Positions 6,742 to 9,958 of a DNA stretch of 9,958 nucleotides are shown piece after piece. Under the pieces are notes generated by a model. That model searched no databases. It was not told the DNA's origin and worked only from the letters and a program-made list of their open reading frames with translations. Each line of letters opens with the position of its first letter. The stretch's first letter is position 1. Source of the stretch: Planctomycetaceae bacterium (lineage in GTDB: Bacteria > Planctomycetota > Planctomycetia > Pirellulales > Thermoguttaceae); contig JAITAZ010000597.1 in the NCBI GenBank assembly GCA_031283825.1, forward strand, positions 1 through 9,958, in the 5' to 3' direction. The position numbers were made by a program, and so were the translations under genes.

Positions 6742-7491
6742 ATGGAATCAGTAGTACAATTTAAGTCTGTAGCATTTTCGTATGCAGAGCCTGTCGTTTT
6801 ACAAGACGCAACTTTTTCAGTGCATTGCGGCGACTTTGTGTCTGTAGTTGGTCCTAACGGCGGCGGCAAAACAACGCTTTTAAAATTGATACTCGGATTA
6901 GTTTCGCCGAAATCTGGAGTCGTTCAACTTTTCGGCGGAGACCCTAAATCCGCAGCACCAAGAGTAGGTTACGCACCACAACAATTGTCCGTTGACCTGC
7001 GATTTCCAATCTCCGTACTCGACACCGTACTAATGGGACGAATCAAACGAAATAATTTTATTACAAATCTACTAAACGGATACCGATACTCAAAAGAAGA
7101 TCGACTCGCCGCTATATATTCGTTACAAAAATTATGTCTGGAAGATTACGCGAATTTTCCATTCGGAAAATTATCCGGCGGACAACGACAAAGAGCCTTA
7201 ATCGCAAGAGCAATTTGCGGAAATCCCGAACTACTCCTACTAGACGAACCAACAAGTAATATCGACGCTAATTCTGAACAAATTTTATGCGAAATATTGA
7301 CAGAATTAAACAAGACCATGACAATCATCATGGTTTCACACGACGTCAGATTCGTTTCACAATGCGTTAAAAATGTTATTTGCGTTAATAAAACCGTAGC
7401 AACCCATCCAACGTCAGAACTAAACGAAAAAACGCTACACCAATTGTACCATCAAAGCGGCGTAAGAATCGTTTTACACAATCATAGATAA
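6742..7491 (+). CDS. Zinc/manganese-type ABC transporter ATP-binding protein (ZnuC-like)
   Basis: The 249-residue product is a complete ABC ATPase of usual length. Visible motifs are Walker A GPNGGGKTT (37-45), the Q-loop at PQQ (79-81), signature LSGGQRQR (144-151), Walker B LLLLDEPTS (164-172) with catalytic Glu169, and the switch His200 in VSHD. The segment FPISVLDTVLMGR (88-100) and the tail, with CVNKTVATHPTSEL and a C-terminal HNHR, are typical of the metal-chelate family that supplies zinc or manganese importers (ZnuC/MntB-like). The protein would sit on the cytoplasmic face and power a permease. No permease or binding-protein gene is adjacent: upstream is batC, and downstream a repeat begins 4 bases past the stop. 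The metal cannot be told from sequence. The start lacks a Shine-Dalgarno sequence; a weak operator-like dyad lies upstream. Confidence 0.88.
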   Translation: MESVVQFKSVAFSYAEPVVLQDATFSVHCGDFVSVVGPNGGGKTTLLKLILGLVSPKSGVVQLFGGDPKSAAPRVGYAPQQLSVDLRFPISVLDTVLMGRIKRNNFITNLLNGYRYSKEDRLAAIYSLQKLCLEDYANFPFGKLSGGQRQRALIARAICGNPELLLLDEPTSNIDANSEQILCEILTELNKTMTIIMVSHDVRFVSQCVKNVICVNKTVATHPTSELNEKTLHQLYHQSGVRIVLHNHR

Positions 7492-7495
7492 ATTG

Positions 7496-7705
7496 TAATC
7501 GTTCACGGTTTTTTAAAACCATATTATTTTTTGAGGAGGACATTGGGAACAAAAGGGACTTAGGGGACACTGAGGACACTCTAATTTAAAAACCATGATT
7601 AACAACTCAACAGAAGACAACAGCCTTTTTAAAAGAGAGAGATTTTTTTCAGTTTTATCCCTCAATCCCAGATTTTAAGCAAGAATGTCCTCTTTGTATC
7701 ATAAC
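7496..7705 (-). repeat. Dispersed repeat body, copy B, inverted relative to copies A and C
   Basis: This starts 4 bases after the ABC ATPase stop with TAATCGTTCACGG and matches the reverse complement of about 67-310. GGGGAC-like units start at 7536, 7545, 7554, 7563 and 7572, keeping the exact 9-base period although individual units have mutated. Compared with copy A, the distal unit block is shorter by two 9-base units. The start (AATCG TTCA CGGTT plus T-run) could act as a weak terminator for the ABC gene. The gap to the helicase start (7706-7767) shows an inverted TTTAAATTCGGAATT copy and nothing else recognisable. Confidence 0.8.
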
Positions 7706-7767
7706 AAAAGAACCATTTGTTCCTGTTCAAAGTATAATTTCAAAATTCCGAATTTAAAAATCATAAT

Positions 7768-9450
7768 ATGTTTACACCAGTCGATATTCTTGGCGCGAAT
7801 GGTTCGATAGCAAAACGGCTTGAACGATACGAATTGCGCGAAGAACAACTTGCGATGGCTGAAGCAGTCAATCGCGCGTTTATTGAGAAACGTCATCTTT
7901 TGGTCGAGGCGGGAACAGGAGTCGGCAAAAGTTTTGCTTACTTGATTCCCGCTATTCTGCAAACGGCAGGTAAGAAAAAAGTCAAAATTGCAGATGCAAA
8001 ATCGTCGTCGAATAATATCGTAACGATAAATAATTCTACCAATAATTCGACCGCCAACATTAACGTTACAAAAAATCACGTTGCGGATAATATCGTTACA
8101 AAAAATGAATTGCCTCCCAAAGACGCCGCCGACAATTGGAATATTCCGTTTGAATACGATTCGCCGGAAACTTATAACGAAGACGAATTTGATTATCTAA
8201 ATGACGATTTACCAGAATCGTTTGATCGTAAGACGACGTCTCAACATGAAATTCCTCGTGTAGTTATATCGACGCATACGATTAGTTTGCAAGAGCAGAT
8301 AATGGAGAAAGACATACCATTTCTTCGTTCCGTGTTGCCGTTTGAGTTTACGGCGGTATTGGTGAAAGGACGTAGTAATTATTTGTGTTTGCGGCGTTTT
8401 TTTTCGGCGTCGCAGAGGTTGGGAACTCTTTTTGACGAATTGCGTCAGCATCAATTTGAACGGATACGCACTTGGGTATCGAAAACGGAGGACGGCTCGA
8501 AGTCGGCGTTATCTCCAGAGCCGGACTGGGAAATTTGGGCAGAGATTTGTTGCGAAACCGGAAATTGCACCGGCAAGAAATGTAATTCTCACAAGAATTG
8601 TTTTTATAACAAAGCGCGTCGTCATGTTGCGTCGGCGCAGATTTTGATAGTAAATCATGCGTTATTTTTTAGCGATCTCATGTTGCGAATGCAGAGCGGC
8701 GGGATATTGCCGTCGTATAATATGTTGGTTTTTGACGAGGCTCATACAGTCGAGCAAGTTGCGTCGGATCACATAGGAATTTCTGTAACGCAATATCAGG
8801 TCGAGTATAATTTGCATAGAATTTACAACAAGCATACGCAAAAAGGATTGGTTAAAAGCAAAGATTTTTCCGTCGAGTCCGAAAAAATTTCTAACGAGTC
8901 CGTAACGGCAACGTTCTTTGATAACTCGCCCAAAAAACGAGTTTATAGTAATAATAGTAATAGTAATAGTAATAATAATAGAAACAGATACGCAGTAGAG
9001 TTTGGAGAGATACGCGAAATCGTTTCTGATTGTTTAATTCGGACAAATAATTTTTTTAGTGATCTTGCAAATTGGGTTCGGATGCATCCGGGCAGTAACG
9101 GCAGAGTACGCGAAACGGGCTTATTCCAAAATTCGCTCTCGGAAGGTTTGAACAAACTCGCAGAACGATTAAGAAGAGTAATTGAAAAATTGGAAGATCC
9201 AAGCGAGCGTCAGGAATTTCGGTCTGTTCGAGACAAGATAATCTCTATCCGCGATGACGTCAATTGCTGGACGAATCAATCGTTGGAGTCTGAATCGGTT
9301 TACTGGATAGACATTAAAGTCATGTCCGGCGATAGATTACGCATATCGATAAATGCTTCTCCAATAGACGTCGGACCGATTTTGCGTAAACATCTTTTTG
9401 AACAAATCCCCAGCGTAGTAATGACCAGCGCCACACTAACCACAGAATAA
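7768..9450 (+). CDS. dinG: DinG-family ATP-dependent helicase, C-terminally truncated
   Basis: The 560-residue product has the N-terminal features of a DinG/XPD-like superfamily 2 DNA helicase. They are YELREEQLAMA (21-31), Walker A EAGTGVGKS (47-55), motif Ia VVISTHTISLQEQ (165-177), KGRSNYLC (200-207), Fe-S cluster cysteines at 207, 267, 272 and 278 (spacings of 5 and 6 resemble E. coli DinG), VNHALFFSDL (295-304), DEAH (323-326) and motif III TSAT (553-556). It stops four residues later (LTTE then TAA), so the second RecA domain with motifs IV-VI is absent and helicase activity is not expected from this product alone. A low-complexity insert (about 73-162) separates motifs I and Ia, and a Ser/Asn run lies at 394-407. 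The gene follows repeat copy B and is followed by non-coding repeats; no continuation is seen in any frame to the window end. Probably a degraded or split gene. Confidence 0.8.
   Translation: MFTPVDILGANGSIAKRLERYELREEQLAMAEAVNRAFIEKRHLLVEAGTGVGKSFAYLIPAILQTAGKKKVKIADAKSSSNNIVTINNSTNNSTANINVTKNHVADNIVTKNELPPKDAADNWNIPFEYDSPETYNEDEFDYLNDDLPESFDRKTTSQHEIPRVVISTHTISLQEQIMEKDIPFLRSVLPFEFTAVLVKGRSNYLCLRRFFSASQRLGTLFDELRQHQFERIRTWVSKTEDGSKSALSPEPDWEIWAEICCETGNCTGKKCNSHKNCFYNKARRHVASAQILIVNHALFFSDLMLRMQSGGILPSYNMLVFDEAHTVEQVASDHIGISVTQYQVEYNLHRIYNKHTQKGLVKSKDFSVESEKISNESVTATFFDNSPKKRVYSNNSNSNSNNNRNRYAVEFGEIREIVSDCLIRTNNFFSDLANWVRMHPGSNGRVRETGLFQNSLSEGLNKLAERLRRVIEKLEDPSERQEFRSVRDKIISIRDDVNCWTNQSLESESVYWIDIKVMSGDRLRISINASPIDVGPILRKHLFEQIPSVVMTSATLTTE
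8947..8979 (+). repeat. Trinucleotide run (AGT/AAT) within the helicase gene
   Basis: Eleven consecutive AGT or AAT codons encode a Ser/Asn run (residues 394-404) in a non-conserved part of the helicase, between DEAH and motif III. Such runs are prone to slippage in frame-preserving steps. Confidence 0.75.
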
Positions 9451-9566
9451 AAATAACTATTTAGTTTTAGCTGGAAGGGAATCTCTAAAAATTATTTTAA
9501 ACCACAGAGGACACAGAGAACACAGAGAAAATTTTAATTTGAATCAAAATATAATTTAAATTTATG
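9451..9566. other. Non-coding gap after the truncated helicase, with CACAGAG tandem motif
   Basis: No frame continues the helicase here; all three plus-strand frames hit stops within a few codons of 9450. At 9501-9529 a purine-rich tract repeats CACAGAG three times with short spacers (ACCACAGAGGACACAGAG, then AACACAGAG). I recall similar tracts as dispersed repeats in other bacterial genomes; that is memory, not a search. No terminator is evident. Confidence 0.5.
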
Positions 9567-9812
9567 TAACTGTTCACGCACAAGAGAAAAATTTCTCTTT
9601 TTAAAAAGCTGTTGTTTTCTGTTGAGTCATTAATCATGGTTTTTAAATTAGTGTGTCCCCAGTGTCCCCTAAGTCCCCTTTGTCTCCAATGTCCCCCCAA
9701 AAAATAATATGGTTTTTAATACAAATGATAATTTTTTGGGGGGAAGATCTTGTTTAAAATATTTGATTGATTGAATCAATAGACAAAATAAAATTTTCAA
9801 CGTGAACGGTTA
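9567..9812 (+). mobile_element. MITE-like element, copy C, with TA-flanked inverted ends and the 9-base-period body
   Basis: The left end TAACTGTTCACG and right end CGTGAACGGTTA are inverted repeats with one mismatch, each flanked by TA as in the element at 303-422. The left part also keeps CAAGAGAAAAATTT. Its body is in the same orientation as copy A: AAAAAGCTGTTG, TTAATCATG, then GTCCCC-type units starting at 9655, 9664, 9673, 9682 and 9691, again exactly 9 bases apart, and AATATGGTTTTT. No transposase is encoded. It is the most complete copy because both ends and the body are present. Small open frames inside read only repeat sequence. Confidence 0.65.
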
Positions 9813-9824
9813 TAAAATTATTTT

Positions 9825-9845
9825 GTAATATATCAGTGGAATTTT
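9825..9845 (+). repeat. Short dispersed motif GTAATATATCAGTGGAATTTT
   Basis: This is a near copy of 4786-4806 and 1844-1861, just beyond the right end of element copy C. The remaining sequence to 9958 shows no gene, RNA or further recognisable repeat. Confidence 0.5.
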
Positions 9846-9958
9846 CCGAAACGTATTTTAACAGTTTCCGCAAACCTCATTTAAAACCTAATTTTTCTTA
9901 CTAAACAACCTCAGTAGCAAGGAATCCCACCAAAACCAACCTCATTACCTCATTATTC

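Noticed and set aside
7768..9450. Shift in synonymous codon use within the helicase (G/T-rich early, A/C-richer after about 9000) as a sign of a recombinant gene
   Set aside because: The shift is by eye only and similar drift occurs in the ABC ATPase gene; without codon statistics it cannot be supported.
9497..9700. Small minus-strand open frame of 67 codons
   Set aside because: It is composed of repeat copy C and the CACAGAG tract; the product has GHWGQRG-type low complexity from the 9-base units and no family resemblance.
9451..9958. Frameshifted continuation of the helicase or an intron/intein interrupting it
   Set aside because: No frame shows DinG motifs IV-VI, no intein splice motifs are seen at the end of the frame, and no group I or II intron core is recognisable; only repeats are visible before the window ends.

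Overview
The window is AT-rich bacterial DNA that looks like a low-GC Planctomycetota genome. The support is indirect: a BatC-type TPR protein ending in PVDKDW, a DinG-family helicase with a planctomycete-like N-terminus, a protein resembling the GAP1-N2 family, and start codons preceded by A/T-rich leaders without Shine-Dalgarno sequences. The taxon is an inference and no marker gene is present.

Layout. Positions 1-441 carry no gene and hold dispersed repeats. Positions 442-4593 hold four minus-strand genes that read as one operon, transcribed from 4593 toward 442: a GAP1-N2-like protein (3853-4593), a coiled-coil protein with a beta-rich middle (2615-3847), and two related helical proteins (1928-2566 and 442-1812), the last with a C-terminal pair of membrane helices. 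Positions 4594-4972 form a divergent, repeat-filled intergenic region with a long imperfect palindrome. Plus-strand genes follow: a secreted BatC-like TPR protein with a Gln/Asn-rich tract (4973-6658), a zinc/manganese-type ABC transporter ATPase (6742-7491) and a DinG-family helicase (7768-9450) that stops at helicase motif III. Positions 9451-9958 again hold only repeats.

How the genes may work together. The four minus-strand genes are the most interesting part. Their first product resembles a domain known from GTPase-centred conflict systems, but no GTPase, nuclease or other obvious enzyme is encoded with it. The last two genes share an N-terminal module, and only the final one adds a membrane hairpin. 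This fits a sensor/adaptor set with a membrane-acting terminal component, but that role is inference. The plus-strand genes look like housekeeping pieces separated from their usual partners: batC without batA/batB, a ZnuC-like ATPase without permease or binding protein, and dinG without its C-terminal helicase domain.

All large intergenic gaps share a repeat family: a body with GTCCCC units at an exact 9-base period (three copies), terminal-inverted-repeat sequences of type TAACCGTTCAC flanked by TA, and a TAATATATCA-type motif. These suggest non-autonomous, MITE-like mobile elements that have shaped the gene borders.
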